A stretch of 64,000 nucleotides of DNA, from NCBI RefSeq assembly GCF_000807255.1, contig NZ_CP009268.1, positions 2,820,384 through 2,884,383 of the forward strand, read 5' to 3'. The notes beneath the pieces are model-generated. The model was not told where the DNA came from, made no database searches, and saw nothing but the letters and a program-made list of their open reading frames with translations. Shown here in pieces: positions 9,350 to 17,812 of the stretch. The stretch comes from Clostridium pasteurianum DSM 525 = ATCC 6013. Its GTDB lineage: Bacteria > Bacillota > Clostridia > Clostridiales > Clostridiaceae. A program made the position numbers and the translations under genes. The stretch's first letter is position 1; each line of letters opens with the position of its first letter.

Positions 9350-9430
9350 AATACTTGTTAAGGTTCAAAAAACTTATATCATTCCTTTAATAATTTAAGT
9401 TTTTAAATACAATATTTATTATGGTTTAAA
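9340..9430 (-). repeat. Possible decayed CRISPR repeats
   Basis: Two stretches resemble the array repeat in the same orientation. 9340-9369 matches about 20 of 30 positions, with a contiguous 13-base block ending GTTAAGGTTCAA. 9401-9430 matches about 21 of 30, including TTTAAATACA. The 31-base gap between them is close to spacer length. A third partial match, TTTAAATACAT, begins at 9425. By eye this looks like a worn piece of array some 2 kb from the present array end. In AT-rich DNA chance similarity is possible for all but the 13-base block. Confidence 0.35.
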
Positions 9431-9559
9431 TACATTAACCTTATAAATTGTCGTTTCTATTTTATAATAATTTAATAAAAATTACAAATAAAATAAGAAA
9501 ATAATTATTAATCTTAAAAATCATTTTTTTATTTTTAAAAAGTTTTATTCAAAATTTAC

Positions 9560-10076
9560 TTAAATTAAATTTTTATTTTTAAGTTCCTTTATAACCCCTA
9601 CATCCAATCTAGTCTTCCTTTCAATTGTCTCTACGTCCAATACATCCAATAAATTCTTTGCTATTTCTATAGCCTTATTACTTTTCCCCTTTTCTTTCTG
9701 CAGTTTTTAACTCTGCTTTTTGAATTCTCATACTCTTTAAATCATTTTCATACAATTCTCTTTCTTCACTATCCAAATACATTATATCAAGTTTTTCTAT
9801 AGCTTTTTTCACAGCTTCATCCTGTGATAATTGTTCAGGGATTTTATTTACATCTATTTCATAGGCTTTATTTAAAAATGTTATCCATATATTCAATGTA
9901 TCATTCAAATCCTTATAGTGTTTTTTAAATTTACCGAGTTCTATGAAGTGCATTTCAAATATATTTGATAATTCTTTTCTCGTATTTTCATTATATATTC
10001 TATATACATTATGAAAATGTTCTTCCTACTAGTAGTTGAAATCCAGTATATTTATTGCTATAGTTTTTCTTAAAAT
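9560..10076 (-). pseudogene. Rpn-family nuclease/transposase (PD-(D/E)xK) remnant
   Basis: The minus strand encodes a broken C-terminal half of an Rpn-type recombination-promoting nuclease. The continuous part reads NIFEMHFIELGKFKK and on to ELKTAERKGEK at 9678. Upstream in the same frame is KTIAINILDFNY, then two adjacent TAG stops (10026-10031), then EEHFHNVYRIYNENTRKEL. Downstream the natural end, SNKAIEIAKNLLDVLD to a stop at 9560, is in a different frame. The shift falls in the AAAAGGGGAAAA run near 9685. The N-terminal nuclease half is not recognisable. Only the 91-codon piece 9678-9953 is an open frame. Confidence 0.75.
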
Positions 10077-10242
10077 ATGGAAATCTTATCCACTTTATTT
10101 TCTAGGCTACAAAATAATTTTTTAGAAGCAAAATCTACTTTTGGATTTATCCTACACATTTTTATCACCACATATTTTTTATATAAATCTATCTATTTTA
10201 AATAATATTCAATATGGCTTATACATAATAAACCTTCATTTT

Positions 10243-10275
10243 TAAAAACTATAAAGCATTTATTTATAGTTTTTA
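10243..10275 (-). terminator. Terminator after the AlbA_2 gene
   Basis: On the minus strand AAAAACTATAAA and TTTATAGTTTTT form a stem around a 7-base loop, followed by more A/T. It lies just after the 10298 stop codon. The stem is AT-only, so strength is uncertain. Confidence 0.5.
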
Positions 10276-10297
10276 TATTACACATAACTAATATTTA

Positions 10298-11455
10298 TCA
10301 TTTATACACTGTAAGAATAAATTCCTCTCCTACTTCTCTCAAATCAGGGTCTTTAACTCCCATATCCTTCATTTCTTTCATTATCATAGGAATCCCCCTG
10401 CCAAGCTGATCTATGTATCTCATATTTTCCATATACTTTACTAAGAATGGATTCCTTGCATAAGACACTCCTATTTTCATTTTTTCAATTGTAACAGTAT
10501 TAGGCAGCTTTCCTGGACTATGGAATTCAATACGGTCATCAAACATAAAGACTCTTATTTTAGATCCTGAAATACTATAATTCCTATGAACAAGAGCATT
10601 CACAATAGCTTCTCTTAATACCAATACAGGATACTCCTCTCGTTCTTCTCTCTTTAGCTGATTAATAGTTGAAGGATTTTTCATATTATTTTTTAGTACA
10701 ACTAGAGTCTGTTCTGCTATATCTTGCAATCTTCCATTAATAACCTTTTTATCTATAAGTTCATCAGTTATTTCATTTCCACGAAAATGAGCAAAACTAA
10801 TACCATTCTGTGGCAAAGTATTATCTGGATTTTTACCAAATATCAATAAGCCACCAACAGAACACACTACTTTTCCATCTACTTCTTTTAATATATCTGC
10901 GTTAATTAATATTCTTTCAACACTTTTTTTGTCCTCTTCATATAAATCAAAAGTATTGTACTTGAAGAAGTAATCCCTTATAATATCAAAGTGTAAATCT
11001 TTTATAGAAGTATTATAAACTGGAGATATATCAAAATGAATACTTCCATTGGCTTCAAATAATCTCATTAATTCTTCTCTTGAAGCAATTCGTTTTGTAG
11101 TACCTACTCTTATATAATATTTATTATCAACAGTATAATAAGGTTTATTTAATCCCTTTGAAATAGCAACTACTACAACTTTCAATTGATTAAATTCTAT
11201 TTCTTCATAAAGAGGAATTATATTAGGAATACAATTATTCCTGCAAATATTCATAATCTTCTCTTCTATATTACTATCAGTTACCCCTTTTATGCCTCCA
11301 TCGTCAGCTATTCCTATTAGCACCGTTCCACCTTCGGCATTAGCAAAAGCTACAAATTCTTCTGCCAAATCTTTTGCTTTTATAGCTTCTTCTTTGAATT
11401 CTATATATGAATTTTCTCCATTCTTAATAACATTTAATAACTCTGTTCTATCCAT
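10298..11455 (-). CDS. AlbA_2 (Schlafen-type) domain protein with HATPase-like C-terminus
   Basis: A 385-residue protein of the COG2865 kind. The N-terminal AlbA_2 domain is seen in NSYIEFKEE (near 15-23) and FANAEGGTVLIGIADDG (near 37-53), the usual E-F-K and GG-x-x-x-G-x-x-D pattern. The C-terminal ATPase-like part has REAIVNALVHRNY (near 283) and QLGRGIPMI (near 355), as in histidine-kinase-like ATPases. Such proteins are described as putative transcriptional regulators or DNA-binding ATPases and occur often near mobile or defence genes; the biochemical role is unknown. It starts 80 bp beyond the trailing end of the CRISPR array on the array's strand. A TATAAT at 11502-11497 suggests its own promoter. 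AGGATGGG is the ribosome site. Confidence 0.8.
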   Translation of the reverse strand: MDRTELLNVIKNGENSYIEFKEEAIKAKDLAEEFVAFANAEGGTVLIGIADDGGIKGVTDSNIEEKIMNICRNNCIPNIIPLYEEIEFNQLKVVVVAISKGLNKPYYTVDNKYYIRVGTTKRIASREELMRLFEANGSIHFDISPVYNTSIKDLHFDIIRDYFFKYNTFDLYEEDKKSVERILINADILKEVDGKVVCSVGGLLIFGKNPDNTLPQNGISFAHFRGNEITDELIDKKVINGRLQDIAEQTLVVLKNNMKNPSTINQLKREEREEYPVLVLREAIVNALVHRNYSISGSKIRVFMFDDRIEFHSPGKLPNTVTIEKMKIGVSYARNPFLVKYMENMRYIDQLGRGIPMIMKEMKDMGVKDPDLREVGEEFILTVYK

Positions 11456-11535
11456 AATAAAATCCCATCCTTAATTTAAATATTAGATAATTAATATTAT
11501 AACATATTTATTAATCATTTATCCTTTATTTTAAC

Positions 11536-13997
11536 ATTTAAATACATCCTATGTTAAGGTTCAACGGTGGTAGTTTAGATACAGATATAAGTCAATATGT
11601 AATTTAAATACATCCTATGTTAAGGTTCAACTGATGCTAAAGTTGCATTAACAATCATTTTTTGTGCATTTAAATACATCCTATGTTAAGGTTCAACATG
11701 CAATTTTATACCAAATGCCGCAGATATTTGTATTTAAATACATCCTATGTTAAGGTTCAACTATACTTTTATAATTTCATCCTTTGTAACACCTTCCATT
11801 TAAATACATCCTATGTTAAGGTTCAACCATAGATAAATTCACCTACCTTTCTATTTTTGTTTTATTTAAATACATCCTATGTTAAGGTTCAACGTAGAAG
11901 AATATGAGCTCTTTACAAGTTCATTAATTATTTAAATACATCCTATGTTAAGGTTCAACCATCTCTGCCAGTGCTATGTTTGCAATTGGTAAAGAATTTA
12001 AATACATCCTATGTTAAGGTTCAACTATTTAACTTCTGAACACTCTTCAATCCATATTATATTTAAATACATCCTATGTTAAGGTTCAACCCACTAAATA
12101 AATAAACTCTATCGCCATCTTGTTTGGATTTAAATACATCCTATGTTAAGGTTCAACATTTAGGTGATTGCCAAGTTCCGTTGGAGTTCCAAGATTTAAA
12201 TACATCCTATGTTAAGGTTCAACTTTATATTCAAAACTAATTCCTTTTTAGTCATTACTATTTAAATACATCCTATGTTAAGGTTCAACTACAAATAAAT
12301 TCAATTCTTCCGTAGAAAATGAAAATTTAAATACATCCTATGTTAAGGTTCAACTCAATACATATCTCTTTGGTATAATTAGCTTCTCATTTAAATACAT
12401 CCTATGTTAAGGTTCAACACATATGAGTATGGTCTTTATCACATTCTATTGCAAATTTAAATACATCCTATGTTAAGGTTCAACAAAAACAAGAAACAAG
12501 TCTTATCAAATATGAAATGTCATTTAAATACATCCTATGTTAAGGTTCAACTGATTTTTCATCGCCAAGATCAGCATACCAAATTTGCATTTAAATACAT
12601 CCTATGTTAAGGTTCAACGTACTATTAGCAACTGCAACATCTTCTTCAACTTTTATTTAAATACATCCTATGTTAAGGTTCAACTATAATGTATGCTTTG
12701 GTATTGCACCTATCCTATTTATTTAAATACATCCTATGTTAAGGTTCAACACTTTTTCTATCTCAGTCCAATACACAGTAATAATATTTAAATACATCCT
12801 ATGTTAAGGTTCAACTTTCTTCATCGCAATGAGGACAATCAAATTTTACATTTAAATACATCCTATGTTAAGGTTCAACAAATCACTTCAACTTCCTCAC
12901 TGTTTACAGTTACAAATTTAAATACATCCTATGTTAAGGTTCAACCCTTTTTCTGTCAAGTTCTTTTTTTATTTTTTCACAATTTAAATACATCCTATGT
13001 TAAGGTTCAACCAAACTGGCTAGAAGAAACGAAACGGATGTAATAAATTTAAATACATCCTATGTTAAGGTTCAACAAGAAGTGATTCTTCATCCTGATA
13101 ATTCCACTTAGTATTTAAATACATCCTATGTTAAGGTTCAACTATCTATTGTTACTGGTGTAGCTTTACCTGCTAGCATTTAAATACATCCTATGTTAAG
13201 GTTCAACTATTCTTTAAAATGTCTTTTGTGTTTAATACATTATATTTAAATACATCCTATGTTAAGGTTCAACAAACAAAGGTTAATAGCTTAGCTTTTG
13301 TTTTGAGGATTTAAATACATCCTATGTTAAGGTTCAACTTACCTGTTACACTAAATTCATCAACCAAGATTTTATTTAAATACATCCTATGTTAAGGTTC
13401 AACTTACTTTTTCTCTGCTGTTAGACGGTATATCAACGCAATTTAAATACATCCTATGTTAAGGTTCAACCAGTTTGCCTTTAATTCTTGTTTCTTGCCA
13501 TTCACTATTTAAATACATCCTATGTTAAGGTTCAACACTAGATGCTCTCTACAAGATATTGAGTTCACATATATTTAAATACATCCTATGTTAAGGTTCA
13601 ACGGTAAGGAGCATAAGAGCATAGATAAAGATGACTGATTTAAATACATCCTATGTTAAGGTTCAACCCAACTATACCATCTACAGGAAGATGCAATATA
13701 GTCATTTAAATACATCCTATGTTAAGGTTCAACGCTGACTGGCATTTAATTTTTTAGCAATTTCGACCTGATTTAAATACATCCTATGTTAAGGTTCAAC
13801 CTGTGGTACTTACCTTTAAAGCAATGCTGTTACTCAAATTTAAATACATCCTATGTTAAGGTTCAACGGAGTAAGACCACCAGTAATTGCAATCCCTGTC
13901 CAATTTAAATACATCCTATGTTAAGGTTCAACTAGAGCAAGGTAATGTAATTTAGATACTTAAAATTATTTAAATACATCCTATGTTAAGGTTCAAC
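11536..13997 (-). CRISPR. Type I-B CRISPR array, 38 repeats and 37 spacers
   Basis: Thirty-eight copies of a 30-bp repeat were counted, from 11536-11565 to 13968-13997, all identical by eye. On the transcribed (minus) strand the repeat begins GTTGAACCTTAACAT and ends GTATTTAAAT. Spacers are 34-37 bp and none repeats another. Direction is inferred from similarity to known clostridial I-B repeats of the GTTGAACC...ATTTAAAT kind, so the leader is on the right and the newest spacer is 13933-13967. Identity of every repeat, even at the old end, suggests a well-maintained array. Short translated spacer matches are given under findings. The PAM cannot be derived from the window. Confidence 0.98.
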
Positions 13998-14113
13998 TAC
14001 TTAAAACTAGCCATTCTTTACTATAATTATAATGCTCTATTCATTAAAAATAAAGGATTTAGCAAAAATTTTACCAGCTATTTTTAGTCTTACGTAAATT
14101 TTAATAGAAAAAC
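13998..14113 (-). promoter_or_regulatory. CRISPR leader
   Basis: About 116 AT-rich bases lie between the first (leader-proximal) repeat and the terminator of the macrodomain gene. On the minus strand a TATAAT (complement of 14027-14032) sits about 30 bases before the first repeat and could be the -10 box. The -35 is weak. Leader assignment depends on the inferred array direction. Confidence 0.65.
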
Positions 14114-14147
14114 ACCTATAAGCCTTATGTATAAGTACTTCATAGGT
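14114..14147 (-). terminator. Terminator of the macrodomain gene
   Basis: On the minus strand ACCTATGAAG pairs with CTTATAGGT (one bulge), followed by GTTTTTCT. It lies 74 bases past the stop of the macrodomain gene and would insulate the leader. Confidence 0.65.
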
Positions 14148-14220
14148 ATCTTTATTTTTATCTTACTTGGTAAAATCTTATTGAATATTATCAATTTACT
14201 AAATTAAATTATAGATATAT

Positions 14221-14769
14221 CTATTTTCTAGCACTGTTAAGCATCCCCCTATAAATCCCCCAATTCTCTTCATCAAAACAAACAAAAATAACCTTCTCTA
14301 TGTCTTTATTTTCTTCTACAAATTTTGAAACAGTATTTAGTGCAATCTTTGCCGCTGGTAGCTTTGGAAATCCATATATCCCTGTACTTATATTTGGAAA
14401 AGCTATAGTTTTAATTTTATTTTCAATAGCAAGTTTAAGTGTATTCCAATAGCATTGTGATAGAGTTTCTTCTTCGTTGTTATTGCCGCCTCTCCAAATT
14501 GGACCTACAGTATGAATTATATATTTTGCTTTAAGTTTTCCTGCTGAAGTTATAGCAACTTTTCCTGGAGGACAATTTCCCTTTTCTTCTATTATCTTAA
14601 TACATTCTCTATGGAGTTCTTCTCCTCCAGCAGCTCTGTGAATAGCCCCATCAACACCACCTCCTCCAGCAAGTCTGCTATTAGCTGCATTTACAATGGC
14701 TTCTACTTGAATTTTAGTTATATCACCCTTTATAATTTCTATTTTACTGCTATATTTTTTATAATTCAT
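14221..14769 (-). CDS. Macrodomain protein (YmdB-like ADP-ribose/O-acetyl-ADP-ribose hydrolase)
   Basis: A 182-residue single-domain macro protein. [20 protein letters not shown] (near 25-44) is the ADP-ribose-binding loop with the catalytic-type Asn and Asp of YmdB/MacroD enzymes. [10 protein letters not shown] (near 122) is the second, diphosphate-binding loop. These proteins remove ADP-ribose adducts or deacetylate O-acetyl-ADP-ribose. The start has GAAAGGAAAA upstream. The gene ends just before the CRISPR leader and is co-oriented with the array. Whether that is functional or chance is unknown; macrodomain genes of this kind are common elsewhere without CRISPR. Confidence 0.9.
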   Translation of the reverse strand: MNYKKYSSKIEIIKGDITKIQVEAIVNAANSRLAGGGGVDGAIHRAAGGEELHRECIKIIEEKGNCPPGKVAITSAGKLKAKYIIHTVGPIWRGGNNNEEETLSQCYWNTLKLAIENKIKTIAFPNISTGIYGFPKLPAAKIALNTVSKFVEENKDIEKVIFVCFDEENWGIYRGMLNSARK

Positions 14770-14885
14770 AACTTATTTTCCTTTCTTTAATTAAATTTAA
14801 TTTTTATATAGATAAACTCCTTTAAATATCAAATTATTCAACAAAATTATATGCAAACAAGAAATTTTTAATATAATATTATAAC

Positions 14886-14898
14886 TTACACCACTTTA
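14886..14898 (+). repeat. Solo match to the IS4-like terminal repeat
   Basis: TTACACCACTTTA here equals the outer end of the IS at 7780-7792, an 11-base match to the inverted repeat proper plus two flanking bases. No partner end or transposase is nearby. It may be the scar of a deleted copy or a chance match. Confidence 0.3.
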
Positions 14899-14952
14899 GG
14901 TATATAATTCTAATATACACATACTGTGATTAAATATGAAAGAAGGCAGCAT

Positions 14953-15735
14953 ATGAATATAAATAGTAAAAATATAATTATAACTGGTGCTTCTTCAGGT
15001 ATTGGAGCAAGACTTTTAAAAAAGTTACTAAATTACGATGTAAAGATAATTGCTGTAGCAAGAAATATTGATATGATACCTAATAACGATAAAGTTATAC
15101 CCTTTTCCTGTGACATATCAAGACAAGAAGAAATTGATAAATTATTTGAATATGCTGTAAATGTATTTAATCATATAGACATATTTATAGCCAATGCCGG
15201 TTTTGCCTATTGTGAAGAAATTGCGGAGGCAAATTGGCAACATACAGAAGAAATATATAAGACTAATGTTTTTTCACCTATATACAGTACTGAGAAAATG
15301 AAAGAGATTAATGTAAACAAACCTTATCATATGGTTATAACTTGTTCTGCAGTAAGTACATTCCCTCTGCCAGGCTATTCTCTTTATTGTTCAACAAAAG
15401 CTGCTATGCATATGTTTGCAAAAACTTACAGGTATGAAATGAGGAATAGAGGAAGACTTACTTTAGTTTATCCAGTAGCAACGAGAACAAATTTTTTTAC
15501 ACGAGCTGGTGGAAATGATGCCCCTATCCCCTGGCCTGTACAATCGGTCAATATTGTTGCTGATATTATAATACTGGGTATAAAATTAAATTTAAAGAGC
15601 ATATATCCTTCCGTTTTATTTATTATCGGCAGTATTATTAACAGAATAGTTCCTATTTTATTTCCTATTTGTAGTAAAATTTTTTCAATAAATTTTTATA
15701 GATGGTTAAAGAAAAATAATATGAAACCACATTAA
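14953..15735 (+). CDS. Short-chain dehydrogenase/reductase (SDR)
   Basis: A 260-residue classical SDR. TGASSGIG (near 13) binds NAD(P), NAG at IANAGF near 82 stabilises the central sheet, and the catalytic Ser (TCSAVS) plus YCSTK (near 149-153, Y-x3-K) are intact. The C-terminus is long and hydrophobic (SIYPSVLFIIGSIINRIVPIL), a possible membrane-associating segment as in lipid-active SDRs. The substrate is not known. The start is ATG 14953, with AGAAGG six bases upstream, not the in-frame GTG at 14926. A strong shared hairpin follows it. Confidence 0.85.
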   Translation: MNINSKNIIITGASSGIGARLLKKLLNYDVKIIAVARNIDMIPNNDKVIPFSCDISRQEEIDKLFEYAVNVFNHIDIFIANAGFAYCEEIAEANWQHTEEIYKTNVFSPIYSTEKMKEINVNKPYHMVITCSAVSTFPLPGYSLYCSTKAAMHMFAKTYRYEMRNRGRLTLVYPVATRTNFFTRAGGNDAPIPWPVQSVNIVADIIILGIKLNLKSIYPSVLFIIGSIINRIVPILFPICSKIFSINFYRWLKKNNMKPH

Positions 15736-15777
15736 AAATACCGTTGATAATTATATTTTTAATTGGAATTAATATAA

Positions 15778-15822
15778 AACAGAGTTCCAAGTATAATAAA
15801 TACCGATACTTAGAACTCTGTT
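15778..15822. terminator. Bidirectional terminator
   Basis: AACAGAGTTC and GAACTCTGTT flank an inner AAGTAT/ATACTT stem. The hairpin lies between two convergent genes (SDR on plus, VOC protein on minus) and can serve both. Confidence 0.8.
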
Positions 15823-15850
15823 AATAAGTCATAAATATATAGTAAAATAT

Positions 15851-16222
15851 TTATTTTTTATTAGGTACAATTTCAATCCAATATCCATCAGGATCCATTA
15901 TAAAATATATTCCCATAGCTTCATTTTCATAACATATGCATCCCATCTTTTTATGATGTTCATGAGCATCTTGAAAATTATCTGTTTTTACAGCTAAGTG
16001 AAATTCACTTTCTCCGAGATTGTAAGCTTCCTTTCTATCTTTAAGCCAAGTAAGTTCTAAGGTAAATCCTGTTTCCTTATCTCCAAGATATACTAAAATA
16101 AAGCTTCCATCCTCTGCATTATGTCTTCTTACCTCTTCAAAACCAAGAGCTTCTCTATAAAATGAAAGACTTCTTTCTAAATCTAAAACATTAAAATTGT
16201 AATGATCAAATTTAAATTTCAT
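15851..16222 (-). CDS. VOC-superfamily protein (glyoxalase I-like)
   Basis: A 123-residue vicinal-oxygen-chelate protein with the lactoylglutathione lyase pattern. DHYNFNVLDLERSLSFY opens the first beta-alpha-beta-beta-beta unit. LELTW carries a candidate metal Glu. ESEFHLAVK carries the His of the second unit, and DPDGYWIEIVP the final Glu. Glyoxalase I converts the hemithioacetal of methylglyoxal; with low-GSH clostridia the real thiol or substrate is uncertain. Start chosen at ATG 16222, behind AAAGGG, rather than the upstream TTG. Confidence 0.85.
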   Translation of the reverse strand: MKFKFDHYNFNVLDLERSLSFYREALGFEEVRRHNAEDGSFILVYLGDKETGFTLELTWLKDRKEAYNLGESEFHLAVKTDNFQDAHEHHKKMGCICYENEAMGIYFIMDPDGYWIEIVPNKK

Positions 16223-16477
16223 TTCCACCAACCCTTTCCTATTTATATATTACAAATATATTATAATATAATATATTTAAAATTTAAAATATTTATTGTA
16301 TATGCTGAATTCATAATTTAAAACTCATAGAAAGATATATTTTTATTTGTTATAAATTGTAAATTAGAACTTCAACTTATGTATAAGGTCTATAGAAATA
16401 TGTATAGATATGTGCAATAATATTTATTAAATAAACATTATATAATATTTAAATCAATCAATGAAAGGATGGTAGTT

Positions 16478-17218
16478 ATGAATAATTATAGAGCAAAAAT
16501 TAATTATCTATATAACAGCGGTTTTACAGTTGAAACAGAAAATTACCTTTTAATATTTGATTATTATAAAGATTCTGTTTCAAAAGGTATAAAATCCATA
16601 GAAAATGGTGCTATTTCAGAATTAAATTTAAAAATTCCAAAAAAAATTATAGTTTTTTCTTCTCACAGTCATTTTGATCACTTTAATCCAGTTATATTCA
16701 CCTGGAAAAAAATAAGACCCGATATTAATTATGTATTAAGCAATGATATTACTAATATAGATAATAAAGATACTAATATTAATATCTTATCTCCTTATGA
16801 AGATTTATATTTAGATAATATATATATTAAAGCTTTTAGTTCCAATGACTTGGGTGTTTCTTTTTTAGTAAAAGTAGACAATATTAATATATTCCATTCA
16901 GGAGACTTAAATTGGTGGAATTGGTGGGATGAAAATGGAGAATTTAATTTAAGTATGGAGAAATCTTTTAAATCAGAAATAAAAAAATTAGAGGGAATTG
17001 ATATAGATATAGCTTTTTGTCCTGTAGATCCAAGGCTTAAGGAATATTATTATATAGGCGGGGAATATTTTATAAAAGAATTGAACCCAAAGTTATTTAT
17101 ACCAATGCATTTTGGAAGCAAATTTTCAATTACTACAAAATTTAAAGAAAAAGTAAAATACACAAATACTACAATTATTGAAATACAAAAAAGAGGCGAA
17201 GAAATAATATATTCATAA
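16478..17218 (+). CDS. Metallo-beta-lactamase-fold hydrolase
   Basis: A 246-residue MBL-fold protein with an intact metal motif SSHSHFDHF (HxHxDH, near residue 67-72). A downstream HSGDLNWW supplies the next His/Asp ligands and IPMHFGSKF the terminal His. It resembles UlaG-like and other small soluble MBL hydrolases. No signal peptide is seen. The substrate is unknown. Start at ATG 16478 with AAAGGA eight bases upstream; the ATG at 16469 overlaps that ribosome site. It is a single-gene unit preceding a spore protein gene on the same strand. Confidence 0.85.
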   Translation: MNNYRAKINYLYNSGFTVETENYLLIFDYYKDSVSKGIKSIENGAISELNLKIPKKIIVFSSHSHFDHFNPVIFTWKKIRPDINYVLSNDITNIDNKDTNINILSPYEDLYLDNIYIKAFSSNDLGVSFLVKVDNINIFHSGDLNWWNWWDENGEFNLSMEKSFKSEIKKLEGIDIDIAFCPVDPRLKEYYYIGGEYFIKELNPKLFIPMHFGSKFSITTKFKEKVKYTNTTIIEIQKRGEEIIYS

Positions 17219-17330
17219 TTTTTCAATATCATCCAAAATGTTTCATTATATATTTATGTACATCTGGGTAATCTAAAAAACGTACTGGTTTTCAGTAAAT
17301 AAAATTTATATTTAAAAGGAGATTACTCAT

Positions 17331-17594
17331 ATGGACAAATCATTAGAAGAAACAAAACAATTAAATCAAAAATCTGCCGCTAATAAAGGCAATGCTAGTG
17401 CTGCTAACTCCAATTTTTCAAATGTTACAGCTGGTTCTAGTCTTGAAGAAACAAGACAATTAAATCAACAATCTGCTGCTAATAGTGGAGCTGCTAATTC
17501 TAGTTTTTCAAATACTACAGCTTCTAATTCCAATCTTGAAGAAACAAGACAACTAAATCAGAAATCTGCTGCTAATAAAGGTACTAGTAAATAG
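17331..17594 (+). CDS. Gamma-type-like small acid-soluble spore protein, three repeats
   Basis: An 87-residue, Gln/Asn/Ser/Ala-rich protein with no aromatic residues beyond two Phe. The unit LEETKQLNQKSAAN occurs three times (about residues 5-18, 38-51 and 70-83). The units are separated by linkers with ANS-x-FSN-x-T. This layout parallels gamma-type SASP, the amino-acid reserve of Bacillus spores (repeats of QQVR-x-QNQQSA with F-containing linkers). AAAGGAGA lies upstream of the ATG. Identity as a spore storage protein is inferred from composition and repeat pattern. Confidence 0.65.
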   Translation: MDKSLEETKQLNQKSAANKGNASAANSNFSNVTAGSSLEETRQLNQQSAANSGAANSSFSNTTASNSNLEETRQLNQKSAANKGTSK

Positions 17595-17673
17595 AATATT
17601 TTTAAAAGTAAATATTTATTAATTTACTTTTAATTTTAGTTATTTACAAAAATCTTGTTTTAATTATTTATAC

Positions 17674-17705
17674 TATGCTACAATGTATTCTTACATTGTA
17701 GCATA
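17674..17705. terminator. Hairpin after the spore protein gene
   Basis: TATGCTACAATGTA pairs exactly with its complement around TTCT. It lies between convergent genes. The flanking T-run is poor, but the 14-bp stem is strong. Confidence 0.6.
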
Positions 17706-17717
17706 GCTTAATATTAT

Positions 17718-17761
17718 CTTACTATTAAAAATAGATATTAGTATATAACTTTAATAGTAAG
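17718..17761. terminator. Second hairpin between convergent genes
   Basis: CTTACTATTAAA and TTTAATAGTAAG form a 12-bp stem around a 20-base AT-rich loop. On the minus strand it follows the stop of the DUF2156 gene; on plus it is a second stop for the spore gene. Confidence 0.5.
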
Positions 17762-17812
17762 AATACTCTCAAGTTTAATCAATATTTATTTTTTAATTAA
17801 TAGCTTTCTTTT

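Noticed and set aside
11292-11474. A plus-strand frame opposite the AlbA_2 gene
   Set aside because: Shadow of the strong AlbA_2 coding frame.
12801-13043. An 80-codon plus-strand open frame
   Set aside because: It is made of CRISPR repeats read through (LNTSYVKVQ repeated), not a gene.
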